DNA of 64,000 nt from assembly GCA_029261135.1 (NCBI GenBank), contig JAJDBX010000018.1, forward strand, positions 62,001 to 126,000, written 5' to 3'. Origin of the DNA: Nitrospirota bacterium. Lineage in GTDB: Bacteria > Nitrospirota > Nitrospiria > SBBL01 > JAADHI01. The position numbers and the translations under genes were made by a program. Shown one piece after another: positions 37,371 to 46,254 of the stretch. Position 1 is the first letter of the stretch. Each line of letters begins with the position of its first letter. The notes below the pieces were generated by a model. The model did not search any database, had not been told where the DNA came from, and worked only from the letters and a program-made list of their open reading frames with translations.

Positions 37371-38405
37371 TTAAAAAATAAATCCATGAGGGAAGTTGTC
37401 ATTTTCTTCTACTCCAGCGGATCTCTTTGGCTTGGATAATACACTTCCAGTGAGAATTTTTTTGAGCAAGATCTTAAACCGATGTTCAATTTCGAGATCC
37501 GAGGGATCTGATTGCGGTAAAACGAAAAAGACTCCATGAAAATAAAGGGAAATGATTTCAGCTGGCTCAAGCGCTTTTCCAATTATAATAAAGGAAAGCT
37601 TCTTTTTTTGGGGGATGCTGAGTCCTCTAATAAAGCGATCCCACAACTCATACGATTTTCCTGAAGAAAGCTCACAGAGTATAATACGTTTAGATACTGC
37701 TTTTTTATCCGCGAACACATAATTTTGAAATTCATCAAAAGAGGCGGGTTTCTCTACCGAAATGGATTGAAGAGGAAAGTCAGGAATTTCTTTGATCAAT
37801 GGGTCGAAATCGAATGCGTCATTCAACATTACGATGAACTCAATGAGCTGTCCATTTTGATCCTGAAATTCACGATGAGTAGAACGTTTTATTCCTGACC
37901 TTGCTTCATCAAACTTACGGATGGCTTCCATCAGTAAGAATTCAGTATTCATTTCTTCAGGAAGCGCTAAATCGCTGAGGGAAACGACAATATTATCCGG
38001 ATGAAACAAGTCCATCACCGTAAAAGAAAAATCCCCGACCTCCCATTTGACAAGATCATCTATGACCTGTGTGATTTGTTGAATCAGTGCTTCTTTAATA
38101 TCTTCTCGGGTTGCAAAACCCATCTCTTGCAAAATGACACCCACAGCCTTCTCTTCTCGAGCACTTTCTTGAAGGTGTGCCACCTGTTTCATCGCATCAA
38201 AGGTGATACGACCCTGTTCGCATAAGATATTTCCTATATTCTTTAAGTCTGGTTTTATAACACGGATAATTTCTCCATTTCGATAATGGACTTCAGCGCT
38301 GTTTTCTCCATTCTTAAGCGAAAGAATCCCTGATTTTCTAGAGGAGTGGATATATTGAATGGTATCGACAATAGAAAAATCTTCTATTTTTCCAGAAAGA
38401 GCCAT
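37371..38405 (-). CDS. DUF4388 (PATAN) domain protein
   Basis: The 344-residue cytoplasmic protein opens with MALSGKIEDFSIVDTIQYIH, the DUF4388/PATAN domain found in signalling proteins of gliding and other environmental bacteria, followed by a helical region to about residue 150. The C-terminal half has a receiver-like or STAS-like alpha/beta pattern (FIIIGKALEPAEIISLYFHGVFFVLPQ) without the full set of phospho-acceptor residues. It probably serves as an adaptor in signalling. The gene is monocistronic with its own promoter. Confidence 0.75.
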   Translation of the reverse strand: MALSGKIEDFSIVDTIQYIHSSRKSGILSLKNGENSAEVHYRNGEIIRVIKPDLKNIGNILCEQGRITFDAMKQVAHLQESAREEKAVGVILQEMGFATREDIKEALIQQITQVIDDLVKWEVGDFSFTVMDLFHPDNIVVSLSDLALPEEMNTEFLLMEAIRKFDEARSGIKRSTHREFQDQNGQLIEFIVMLNDAFDFDPLIKEIPDFPLQSISVEKPASFDEFQNYVFADKKAVSKRIILCELSSGKSYELWDRFIRGLSIPQKKKLSFIIIGKALEPAEIISLYFHGVFFVLPQSDPSDLEIEHRFKILLKKILTGSVLSKPKRSAGVEENDNFPHGFIF

Positions 38406-38449
38406 TTTTATAATTCTAAGCCTTATTGTTTGTGTGAGGGTTCACTAAA

Positions 38450-38478
38450 ACTAAACCAGAATATTTAAGCCTTGTCAA
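38450..38478 (-). promoter_or_regulatory. Sigma-70 promoter of DUF4388 gene
   Basis: On the minus strand TTGACA (38473-38478), 17 bases, TTTAGT (38450-38455), about 45 bases before the start codon. Confidence 0.45.
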
Positions 38479-38637
38479 ATGAACCTCTTACCCAGATAAA
38501 GTAGAAAAAACAGTATCTTGTCTTTAAAAAGTGACCGTTTTTTGAGGCGCGTTCCTTTCTCTAATTTATAGACTCTTCTTCAAGATCGGATATCCTTATG
38601 TCGTGCGTCTATTCACGAGAGAAAGAAAACAAAAAAC

Positions 38638-39672
38638 ATGACTTTCTTAGAACTCCTGCTTCTCCCAAATAAAACACAAAAAGATCAGGTGCTTTCTGTG
38701 CTTTATTTTCATCAGCATTATCAGGGTGCGTTGTCTCTGACAACAAAAGAAATCAAACAAAGCCTCAAAGAAGCCGAAGTGAAGCGATGGGGCAGAATCA
38801 ATGTTTCCAAAATCGCATCACGCAGCCCAAGCTTTATTGAGAGTCTTGAAGGGGATGATGGGAAAAAATACTGGAAACTGACCTCAGAAGGGAACCAATA
38901 CATCAAGGGTCAACTGGGCCGTTCAAAAGATACACCGCGACCCGATCCGGATAAAGGTGTTGATCGAAGCTCCAGTCTTTCAAAAAAATTGAAATTTGCG
39001 ATTGCCAAAATCCTCCTCTTTTTACTCGCTATCACAACGCTTCCAACGATGGCCTTTCGATGGATCAATCCGCCGACAACTTCTTTTATCATTCAAAATG
39101 CGCTGAAGGCCCCTTCAGAAAATCGGGCTTGTCAGCACATTCTTTATCCGTGGACAGATTGGAACTACATTTCACTGCATGCAGCGATTGCGGTCGTCGC
39201 CTCAGAAGATCAGCTCTTTCCAGTCCATTCTGGATTTGATCTCAAGTCAATCGAGGCAGCGGTGCGGGAGCGCTTTGAAAATGGGCGGACACGCGGAGCA
39301 AGCACGATATCGCAGCAACTGGCTAAAAATCTTTTTCTCTGGTCGGGAAGGAGCTGGCTCCGCAAAGGACTGGAGGTCTACTTTACAACACTGATCGAAT
39401 CCACATGGCCCAAACGTCGGATTCTTGAAACCTATCTCAATGTTGTGGAATTCAGCCCCTGCACCTACGGCATTACCGCTGCGAGTAAAATATTTTTCGG
39501 GAAACCGCCGGCTAAAATAAGACAGATGCAAGCAGCACTACTTGCATCTGTCTTACCAAACCCTAAGAAACTCAATGCGGGAAAACCTTCTGAGCATCTG
39601 TTGAAGCGCTCGGCCTGGGTTCAAAAGCAAGTCAAAAGTTTGGGTGGTATACGTTATTTACGCGGGATTTAA
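38638..39672 (+). CDS. mtgA: Monofunctional peptidoglycan transglycosylase with N-terminal winged-helix-like domain
   Basis: Residues about 150-340 form a GT51 glycosyltransferase: catalytic Glu190 in ASEDQLFPVHSGFD, then GASTISQQLAKNLFLW and RRILETYLNVVEFSP. It polymerises lipid II outside the inner membrane, anchored by a helix at about 119-138. Unusually, residues 1-95 precede the membrane helix and resemble a winged-helix domain (SLTTKEIKQSLKEAEVKRWG, then YWKLTSEGNQYIKGQL). Typical MtgA is about 240 residues and lacks this part, which would lie in the cytoplasm. The extra domain may sense or bind a partner. Confidence 0.88.
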   Translation: MTFLELLLLPNKTQKDQVLSVLYFHQHYQGALSLTTKEIKQSLKEAEVKRWGRINVSKIASRSPSFIESLEGDDGKKYWKLTSEGNQYIKGQLGRSKDTPRPDPDKGVDRSSSLSKKLKFAIAKILLFLLAITTLPTMAFRWINPPTTSFIIQNALKAPSENRACQHILYPWTDWNYISLHAAIAVVASEDQLFPVHSGFDLKSIEAAVRERFENGRTRGASTISQQLAKNLFLWSGRSWLRKGLEVYFTTLIESTWPKRRILETYLNVVEFSPCTYGITAASKIFFGKPPAKIRQMQAALLASVLPNPKKLNAGKPSEHLLKRSAWVQKQVKSLGGIRYLRGI

Positions 39673-39728
39673 AAGCGAAGATCCTCATTGGGCTGATACT
39701 TGATAAACGTGCCTCCAATATTTATGTG

Positions 39729-39989
39729 TTAGAAAAGGTGGAGTTTGACAGTATTATAAAGGTTGTTGAAACCCAACAGACTGATCTGCCTTTGCTTGGG
39801 ATCTTTGAATTGCTCTTGCCTATGCCACATCTCCATTAATGTCCGAATCACCCGTTCTGCTTTGCCCTTGGTCTGAGGCCGTGCAGCGGGTGAACTTCTG
39901 GCCGATACCTTCCAGTGCCCTGTTTGCCAAAAAGGCCATATCTCCTGTCGATCAAGTCGCGTTAACCTGATCTCTTGTGCATCACCATT
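39729..39989 (-). mobile_element. Decayed IS481-type transposase remnant
   Basis: On the minus strand a frame encodes the transposase N-terminus RLTRLDRQEIWPFWQTGHWK, then jumps directly to what should be far downstream sequence (GIGQKFTR), shifts frame, and continues with PQTKGKAERVIRTLMEMWH and RQISLLGFNNLYNTVK to a TAA at 39729-39731. The central catalytic core is deleted. This is a dead integrase-core (rve) transposase fragment. The flanking sequence from 39673 to 40179 shows no other gene and I could not identify the terminal repeats. Confidence 0.82.
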
Positions 39990-40179
39990 TCAAAAACAAA
40001 AAAAACAAATACCTAATCAGGAAAATTCCTAATCTTCTTTCATGATAATCGTCACAAAAGAATGAACTAAAGAACAAGAATACGAAAGGGAAAAACTACC
40101 GGGGAACCTGGAAGCGCACGTCACCGTAATGAGGAGGACACGACACCATAAAACGAGAAAAAATTCAACGAGTAAGCCC

Positions 40180-40650
40180 TTAGACCGGTTGAAAAGCCAT
40201 TGCGGTAAAAAAGAGAAGTACGATGCCGACCAACAAGACCAGCATATTCAAGACCATCGAAATCCCATGTATCCGGCTAAAGGCTTTTGACTTCAGCTCA
40301 AAGTCAGGGGAAGACTTTGAGCCTCTTAAGTCGTCCTTCAGGACTCTTACTTTTGGCCCCATCACAAAGCAGGAATAAAAGGTGATAAGGGTCATAATGC
40401 TTAAAGAAATGACGCGCGCCATATGCCAATCTGTTACGGCGGGTGAAAATAGAGCGAGCGTCCCCAAGGCCAAAATGCTGCACACACATCCCAACTGGTG
40501 ATAGATGGGAAATATTTTTGCTACGACATCTCCCGCCGTTTCACGCGGCAGGCTTTTAAAAATCGCGGGAGCCGCAATAAAGGAAAAGAAAATGATGGCC
40601 CCGATCCAAACCACCAAAGACACAAGGTGGATAAACTGTAAAAAAATCAT
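40180..40650 (-). CDS. DUF4149/CopD-like four-helix membrane protein
   Basis: The 156-residue protein has four hydrophobic segments and opens FLQFIHLVSLVVWIGAIIFFSFIAAPAIF, a pattern of DUF4149 and related CopD-like proteins, with His in the first helix. Related proteins can bind heme or copper but this is not established for DUF4149. It follows a LolA-like gene in the same direction after about 200 bases of featureless sequence. Confidence 0.8.
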   Translation of the reverse strand: MIFLQFIHLVSLVVWIGAIIFFSFIAAPAIFKSLPRETAGDVVAKIFPIYHQLGCVCSILALGTLALFSPAVTDWHMARVISLSIMTLITFYSCFVMGPKVRVLKDDLRGSKSSPDFELKSKAFSRIHGISMVLNMLVLLVGIVLLFFTAMAFQPV

Positions 40651-40853
40651 CTGTCCCCTTCAATGGAAAAGACTTTGGTCTTAAGCGACTTCTGATCCAT
40701 CTGATGACAGGCCTGACTCAGGCTAGGATTTACCACAATAGACCCAGGGAGGATAAGCAGTTTTGGGTGGGGATAAAAATAGAACGGCTTACAGGAAATA
40801 AATCAGCAGCTCCAAATCCCGAGATTGCAGAATTCGGAATAAGGTGAAAAACC

Positions 40854-41675
40854 CTATCGTCCTCCGCCTCTTTCAAGCATACGATCTGAAAATTGAGCAT
40901 CGGTAAGACCGATATCATTTTTGACATCGCTGATCTCAAAAATTGTTTTGTGCTTTGATTGCACATTGACAATATCAACCCGTTTCCAGGCAAAGACTTC
41001 TCCGACTTTTTGCCATGAAATCAGTTGAAGTTTTAAAGGCTTCATGTTCCGGTCATAAAATTCGATTTTGCGCGCATTCCAGTTTTTCTTAGAAATAAAA
41101 TACCTTTTTTTCCCATAGGGGCTGTCCTTGTCTTTGGGGATGCTATCAATAATGTAACAGGGTTCGCTTAAGCCTCGACAGTTCCCGTCTTTATCCCAGA
41201 TGATGACATGGTCATCTTCATCCAATCGCCGGGCACCCATATCTGAAAAGGTCAAATCCGAACCCATGAAGGAATCATTTTTGTCTCGTGTTGTCATACG
41301 CCGAACACTTCGGAGGCTGGGCAGATAGAGCCAGATGTCATCGGGTTTTCCCTTAACGGCATAATCCCAAATCAAAAACCCCGTCCCTTTTTGGTCCGGC
41401 GGAAATTCGGTGTAAAACACACTCTTACTATCCAGACCCTCTTGACCCGCATAGTGTTTGTGGAAGCGAGAGGTCACAATTTTTCGCTCATTTTTCTGTG
41501 CATCAATCAAGAACATGGTTACAGTCGATGTCTGATCCATTGTCATATTTGCGTGACGCCTTTTTTTCATGATCTCTTCCCCAGTCATCTGACCTTCTTG
41601 CGCAAGACTGGTTTCGGCAAAGCCAAAAAAAATCACAAACATCCCCATGAATCCTAAAATTATATTTTTAATCAT
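40854..41675 (-). CDS. LolA-like outer-membrane lipoprotein-sorting protein
   Basis: With the ATG at 41675, placed after GAGGTGA, the product has 273 residues. After a signal peptide ending SLAQEG the sequence contains the half-barrel pattern of the large LolA-like family: VTMFLIDAQKNERKIVTSRF, GTGFLIWDY, DDIWLYLPSLRSVRRM and GSDLTFSDMG. Proteins of this type often pair with RND/MMPL exporters and carry lipids or lipoproteins in the periplasm. No exporter is adjacent here. True LolA is shorter, so this is the COG2834-like outgroup. Confidence 0.85.
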   Translation of the reverse strand: MIKNIILGFMGMFVIFFGFAETSLAQEGQMTGEEIMKKRRHANMTMDQTSTVTMFLIDAQKNERKIVTSRFHKHYAGQEGLDSKSVFYTEFPPDQKGTGFLIWDYAVKGKPDDIWLYLPSLRSVRRMTTRDKNDSFMGSDLTFSDMGARRLDEDDHVIIWDKDGNCRGLSEPCYIIDSIPKDKDSPYGKKRYFISKKNWNARKIEFYDRNMKPLKLQLISWQKVGEVFAWKRVDIVNVQSKHKTIFEISDVKNDIGLTDAQFSDRMLERGGGR

Positions 41676-41976
41676 TTTCAATGTCACCTCTACACCCTAA
41701 ATGTGAATATAATCACATCAAATTAATTCGTAACTTCTGTAGATTCTACTTTTGAGTATATTAAATCAGACCTGAAAGCGCAAGGTTGCGCCAAGGCAAG
41801 AGCTCACATTGACTGGACCTCTTCTCTTTTTTGAGGAAGCCCTGATGAAGTCTCGAATCTATTTTTCAAGAGATAAAATTTTCAGATTCAAGGCGCAGAT
41901 TACAGAAAATAGCCCGCTATCTTCAAAACATGGACCAAAGAAGCTATAAATTTTACCACGAATAATAATGCACGAC

Positions 41977-42007
41977 TTGATCAGATCTTCCTTATAGTGG
42001 TATAAGG
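41977..42007 (+). promoter_or_regulatory. Promoter with inverted repeat over the -10 box
   Basis: TTGATC (41977-41982), 18 bases, TATAAG (42001-42006). The sequence ccttata-gtgg-tataagg at 41990-42007 is a perfect 7-bp inverted repeat covering the -10 box, suitable for a repressor. It precedes the ferredoxin-like gene. The rest of 41688-42048 holds nothing else recognisable. Confidence 0.4.
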
Positions 42008-42048
42008 CTCCCCTTTCAAAGACATTACTCATAAAACAAGGCACAACA

Positions 42049-42345
42049 TTGGATTCAAATGCTTACCATCTCTTTGCCTGCACTGGAACCACTTGCGAAC
42101 ATCAAGGGGCAGAAGAGATCCTGCAGACTTTACAAGCAGAGCTTCAGCATCACGGGCTTTCAAAAAAAGTGCGTGTCACGCTCTGCCGCTGCTTGGGACA
42201 ATGTGGCAATGGGCCGAATATGGTGATTTACCCCGAAGGGATCTGGTATGGCGGCCTGGGCGAAAAGGAAATGAAACAGATCGTCTTAGAACACTTGGTC
42301 GGCGGAAAAGCCGTTCAACACCTCATCCAGATTCCGGTCGATTGA
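42049..42345 (+). CDS. Thioredoxin-like [2Fe-2S] ferredoxin
   Basis: The 98-residue protein starts at a TTG (no ATG is in frame). It has Cys11 and Cys16, then CRCLGQCGNGPNMVIYPEG with Cys46, Cys48 and Cys52. This matches the thioredoxin-fold [2Fe-2S] ferredoxins, in which four of these Cys bind the cluster. The GPN-x-VIYP-x-G-x-WYGG block is diagnostic. The redox partner is unknown. The gene converges with glnD, ending 14 bases away. Confidence 0.88.
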   Translation: MDSNAYHLFACTGTTCEHQGAEEILQTLQAELQHHGLSKKVRVTLCRCLGQCGNGPNMVIYPEGIWYGGLGEKEMKQIVLEHLVGGKAVQHLIQIPVD

Positions 42346-42359
42346 GGGACCTGAAGTTT

Positions 42360-44966
42360 TCAAACCGCTTTCTTTTTAAAATGGGCTTCAATCTTGAGAC
42401 GGACTTGGTCTTTAATCTTCTGAATCGCCTCGGGTTCCGTTATTTTCTTTTGATCGGAACCCAAGACATAAAAAACATCGACGACCTGTTCTAAGCGCGT
42501 CGCGATTTTAGCGGCGTGAATCACAAGTCCCAGCGCCAATATAGATTGTGCAATGATGTACAGAATCCCTTTTTTATCCGCTGAAGAAATATCAATGACG
42601 GTAAAGGTCTTGGAGCTGACATTATCCACTTCGATTCGGATGGCTTGATTTGAGACTGAAGGCTTTTTTTTCGACGAAAAACGCCGACTCTTTTCAAAAA
42701 GGGTCTCAACAGGCACCTCGCCCGTGAGCACCGACTCGACCTCTTTTTTGATCTCTGTAACACGCTCTTTTGAAGTCCCTTTTTCGTGATCTGGATCAAC
42801 AACTTTAAAGGCATCAATCACCATGCCATTGGGATGCGTGAACACTTGGGCAGATAAAATCTGAAGTCCTTTCGCAGACAGAACCCCCACCATTGATGAA
42901 AAAATCCCTTCTGTCAGCCAATCGTAGGTGTAAAGTGTGTATTCCGTCACCCCTTGTTTCGGCTGATAACGGACACCCACTTGAATGGGATTCGTATGGA
43001 GTTGTGAAAGGGGATCTAAATCAAACAGAACCTGTTTAAATGGGGTAATCAAGTAATATCGTGGAATTAAGGTACGCAGAATCTCTTTCAACCACGACTC
43101 CGGGTATTTCCCATGGGCCGCTTTGTAAAGTTTTTCTGTAATCGCTTCCACTTTTTTATGTTCTGGATCAGAGACTTCCCCCACCAGGACCTTTGAAGCT
43201 TCTTCAAAAAAACTGAGTAAAAGTTCTTTTTTCCAACTGGTCCACATGCCGGGGGCTGTGGCTTTAATGTCCGCACTGGTCAAGATAAAGAGCTTTCGCA
43301 GTATTTTCATGCTGCCCACCTGTTTCGTAAATTGCAGCAAAACGGGTTCATTCATAAAATCGCGATACAGCGCCACCTCTGAAAGCATTAAATGGGAGCG
43401 CACTAAAAAAACAAGCGCCTCCTGCTCACTTTGAAGGTAACCCAGCCCCTGAGCAATAGATTCCGAAATCCGTGCGCCGACTTCACTGTGATCTTCCACC
43501 CCACCTTTTCCGATATCATGTAAAAGAAGCGCCAGATGAAGTAAGTCTTTTTTTTGTATTGCGGCATAAATCTCTTGATAAGGCCCTTCCTCGTTGAGAA
43601 ACTGCTCAGCAATCTCAATGGCCCGAAAACTGTGTTCGTCCACCGTGTAGGCATGCGACCGACTTTTCTGCACCAAACAATCGACCTCGGCAAATGCAGG
43701 GATAATCCGCCACAAAAAATGCGTGCGATGCATAATACGGAGTGTTTTTGCAATGCCTCCCGGCTCAGACATCAATGTTTTAAACAATGAAAGTGCACTT
43801 GGAGATAGAGGAAGATCACGCTTTTTTTCAGAAATCTGATAAATGGTTTCTAAAGCAGCGTCTGCAATCCGCACCGAACGTGTTTTCGATAAAAGAAAGA
43901 GTCTCAGAATATTCTGATCGTCATCAAAAAACTGAAAGGGTTTAGGAGACTGTATCGAGAGTTCGTCTGCAAAAATCTGAAACCCCGGCGCAACCTGGCG
44001 TGTCCGCCATGAACGCCGCCACCGTTGCCCCCGGCTTATGGGATAAGCCTCCCGGATAAAGCGATTCGAAATTTCCAAGACGCTTCCCGTGTGTTGATAA
44101 TAAGCGCGCATGAGTCCACGCCGATCTTCAAATTGAAAGAAGGGCCCGATCTCCTCCTGAAGCTCTATGGTCAAGTGATCTGAGGCTTTGCCTGCCAAAA
44201 AATGAAGGTGGTTCCTCAACTTCCAAAAAAAAGTTTGCGCCTGAACCAGGCTCGTATACTCAATATTTGAAAGATAGCCCCATTGGTGAATTTGAGGCAG
44301 GTGATGCGTGTGATAGCGGGCAGCTGACACCCATTTCAGGTAGTGAATATCGCGTAATCCACCGGGACTCTGTTTTATATTGGGTTCGAGCACATAGGGT
44401 GTTCCGCCATACTCCCGTCGGCCCTCATCTCTTCCTTCGCTCAAACCCGAAAGCAGGATCTTGATGCGCTTATCGACAATCTTGGCATAATAAGTCTCAT
44501 GAAAGGTTTTAAAAAGGGTTCGATCTCCGTAAAGAAAGCGAGACTCCAACAGGGATGTTGCGATCAAAATGTCTTTACGGGCAAGCGAAAGGGTCTCTTC
44601 AATCGTTCTGGTGCTGTGCCCCACTTTGTAGCCCAAATCCCAAAGTAAACAGAGCAGCGCGGATGTGGCGCGATCTGTTTGTTCGCGCTCCATTTCTGGA
44701 TATAGAAACATTAGGTCAATATCTGAACTGGGAGAAAGTTCCTGACGACCGTAACCCCCCAGGGCAATTAAGGCTCCCCCCCATTGCTCGGCTTGTCTTG
44801 GATCAAGGGATTGAAACCCTTTCAGCAAGAGGGTATCAGCCAAATTAGAAATAGCTTTGACGACCTCAGCGCCCCCTCCGCCTTTTTGATGAAATACTTT
44901 GATTTCTTCCTGTTTTTCATCAAAAAGGAATTGCAGGTTTCCAAGAATCTCTGTCGATGATTTCAT
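42360..44966 (-). CDS. glnD: PII uridylyltransferase / uridylyl-removing enzyme
   Basis: The 868-residue sensor adds UMP to PII proteins when glutamine is low and removes it when glutamine is high. The nucleotidyltransferase motif GGYGRQELSPSSDIDLMFLYP begins near residue 70 (first 20 residues considered), the HD hydrolase motif LLLHDIGKGGVEDHSE is central, and two ACT domains form the end (TVIDISSADKKGILYIIAQ). Its substrate, a PII protein with Tyr51, is encoded at 51206-51544 in the same direction, beyond the mrp operon. Confidence 0.97.
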   Translation of the reverse strand: MKSSTEILGNLQFLFDEKQEEIKVFHQKGGGGAEVVKAISNLADTLLLKGFQSLDPRQAEQWGGALIALGGYGRQELSPSSDIDLMFLYPEMEREQTDRATSALLCLLWDLGYKVGHSTRTIEETLSLARKDILIATSLLESRFLYGDRTLFKTFHETYYAKIVDKRIKILLSGLSEGRDEGRREYGGTPYVLEPNIKQSPGGLRDIHYLKWVSAARYHTHHLPQIHQWGYLSNIEYTSLVQAQTFFWKLRNHLHFLAGKASDHLTIELQEEIGPFFQFEDRRGLMRAYYQHTGSVLEISNRFIREAYPISRGQRWRRSWRTRQVAPGFQIFADELSIQSPKPFQFFDDDQNILRLFLLSKTRSVRIADAALETIYQISEKKRDLPLSPSALSLFKTLMSEPGGIAKTLRIMHRTHFLWRIIPAFAEVDCLVQKSRSHAYTVDEHSFRAIEIAEQFLNEEGPYQEIYAAIQKKDLLHLALLLHDIGKGGVEDHSEVGARISESIAQGLGYLQSEQEALVFLVRSHLMLSEVALYRDFMNEPVLLQFTKQVGSMKILRKLFILTSADIKATAPGMWTSWKKELLLSFFEEASKVLVGEVSDPEHKKVEAITEKLYKAAHGKYPESWLKEILRTLIPRYYLITPFKQVLFDLDPLSQLHTNPIQVGVRYQPKQGVTEYTLYTYDWLTEGIFSSMVGVLSAKGLQILSAQVFTHPNGMVIDAFKVVDPDHEKGTSKERVTEIKKEVESVLTGEVPVETLFEKSRRFSSKKKPSVSNQAIRIEVDNVSSKTFTVIDISSADKKGILYIIAQSILALGLVIHAAKIATRLEQVVDVFYVLGSDQKKITEPEAIQKIKDQVRLKIEAHFKKKAV

Positions 44967-45120
44967 TGTTCGTTCATAAAATGCTTTAAAAAGTGAGAAA
45001 GACGGAGGATGAGCAATCGCGCTTAGAAGAATATCATATCACGCTTTTATTATCAGAACTCGTTTAGAAATAGGAAGGGCCTACGGCAAAATCGACCGAA
45101 GAAAGTCGTGAATTAAAACA

Positions 45121-45486
45121 TCAATCGCCATCCGGATGAGATTCTGAAAGTGCGGACTCAGGATATTGCTCTTTCAACTCATCTGAAATCGAACGCTCAT
45201 GCATTTTAACGCCGCGCTGATAGGCTGCTCTCGAAATAAGATGGGCCCCGACAGGGGCCGTCAGAAAGGCAAAAACAATGGCCAGAATCGCTTTAAGCCC
45301 GACGGCACTGAAACCAAGATGAACAAAGGAGGCCATCAGGATAAACACGAGGCCCAAAGTGGTGGCCTTGCTCGTGGCATGCATGCGGCAAAAAACATCC
45401 GGCATACGATAAAGGCCCACACAACCCGCAAAAATAAAAAACAGACCCAGGATTAAAAAAACCAAGGTCAGGACGTCACTCCCCAA
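45121..45486 (-). CDS. mrpG: Mrp Na+/H+ antiporter subunit G
   Basis: The 121-residue membrane protein has three helices and the MrpG signature GLYRMPDVFCRMHATSKATTLG (first 20 considered). The start is a TTG at 45486 with AGGAGG eight bases upstream, inside the end of mrpF. A hydrophilic tail follows residue 95. It is the last gene of the seven-gene antiporter operon. Confidence 0.95.
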   Translation of the reverse strand: MGSDVLTLVFLILGLFFIFAGCVGLYRMPDVFCRMHATSKATTLGLVFILMASFVHLGFSAVGLKAILAIVFAFLTAPVGAHLISRAAYQRGVKMHERSISDELKEQYPESALSESHPDGD

Positions 45487-45751
45487 AGATCCGACCTCCT
45501 TTTCCTAAAAACTTAGCCATTGAGACCGTACCGACAAAACCCAGGATGGATAAAACTAAAATCGCATCGTAAAAGATAGCGCTCTTTACTTTCATGCAAT
45601 AGACGGCAATCATGGCAATAATGACCGTTGTGATGGTATCCATCGCGACAACACGATCCGGCAAACTCGGCCCGACCAACAAGCGATAAAAACACAAACA
45701 CAAGGAGAGCACCAAAACGATAAAGGCAATATTTGCATAAAGATCCATCAT
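45476..45751 (-). CDS. mrpF: Mrp Na+/H+ antiporter subunit F
   Basis: The 91-residue protein has three helices and the segment GPSLPDRVVAMDTITT typical of MrpF. AAGGAG lies eight bases before the ATG at 45751, which overlaps the mrpE stop by four bases. Its end overlaps the mrpG start by eleven bases, indicating coupling. Confidence 0.96.
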   Translation of the reverse strand: MMDLYANIAFIVLVLSLCLCFYRLLVGPSLPDRVVAMDTITTVIIAMIAVYCMKVKSAIFYDAILVLSILGFVGTVSMAKFLGKGGRIFGE

Positions 45752-46254
45752 CCCAAGATCTCCTTTGTATACTTTTCAAGTGAATCCCGAATCGATTGTT
45801 CCAGTTCTCTGGCATCTTCGATATGAAGTGCATGAATATATAAAGTTTTTTTATCCTCTGAAATATCCACACTGAGTGTGCCGGGTGTAAGGGTGATGGA
45901 ATTGGCGAGCAGGGTAATCCCTGCATCTGTTTCGACATCCATTTTGTAGGCAATAATTCCCGGTGTCATATTGAGTTTTGGTGAGAGCACAATCTTAACG
46001 ACTTCGAAATTGGCCTTGATCACCTCGATCATAAAAATAATGATGTAGCGAAGCGACTTCGCTAAAAAACCCAAATAATCTTTTGCCGATAGAACACGGC
46101 GCTGCGTGTTTTGATCATCCAAGATGCTTTTGTGTAGATAGATCACCAAGTAGCCCAAGACTGCGCCGATGACAAACTCCGGAAGGTCAAACTTTTCCTG
46201 AAGCAAACACCAAATCACCGCTAAAATAATATTGAGGGAAATATGTTTCGGCAT
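45748..46254 (-). CDS. mrpE: Mrp Na+/H+ antiporter subunit E
   Basis: The ATG at 46254 shares one base with the mrpD stop and gives 168 residues. Two N-terminal helices are followed by a soluble region with NSITLTPGTLSVDISEDKKT, a family hallmark. MrpE is needed for assembly of the complex in other bacteria. Confidence 0.95.
   Translation of the reverse strand: MPKHISLNIILAVIWCLLQEKFDLPEFVIGAVLGYLVIYLHKSILDDQNTQRRVLSAKDYLGFLAKSLRYIIIFMIEVIKANFEVVKIVLSPKLNMTPGIIAYKMDVETDAGITLLANSITLTPGTLSVDISEDKKTLYIHALHIEDARELEQSIRDSLEKYTKEILG

Noticed and set aside
40711-40723. gcctga-c-tcaggc palindrome upstream of the DUF4149 gene
   Set aside because: Too short and isolated to distinguish from chance, with no promoter or T-run attached.
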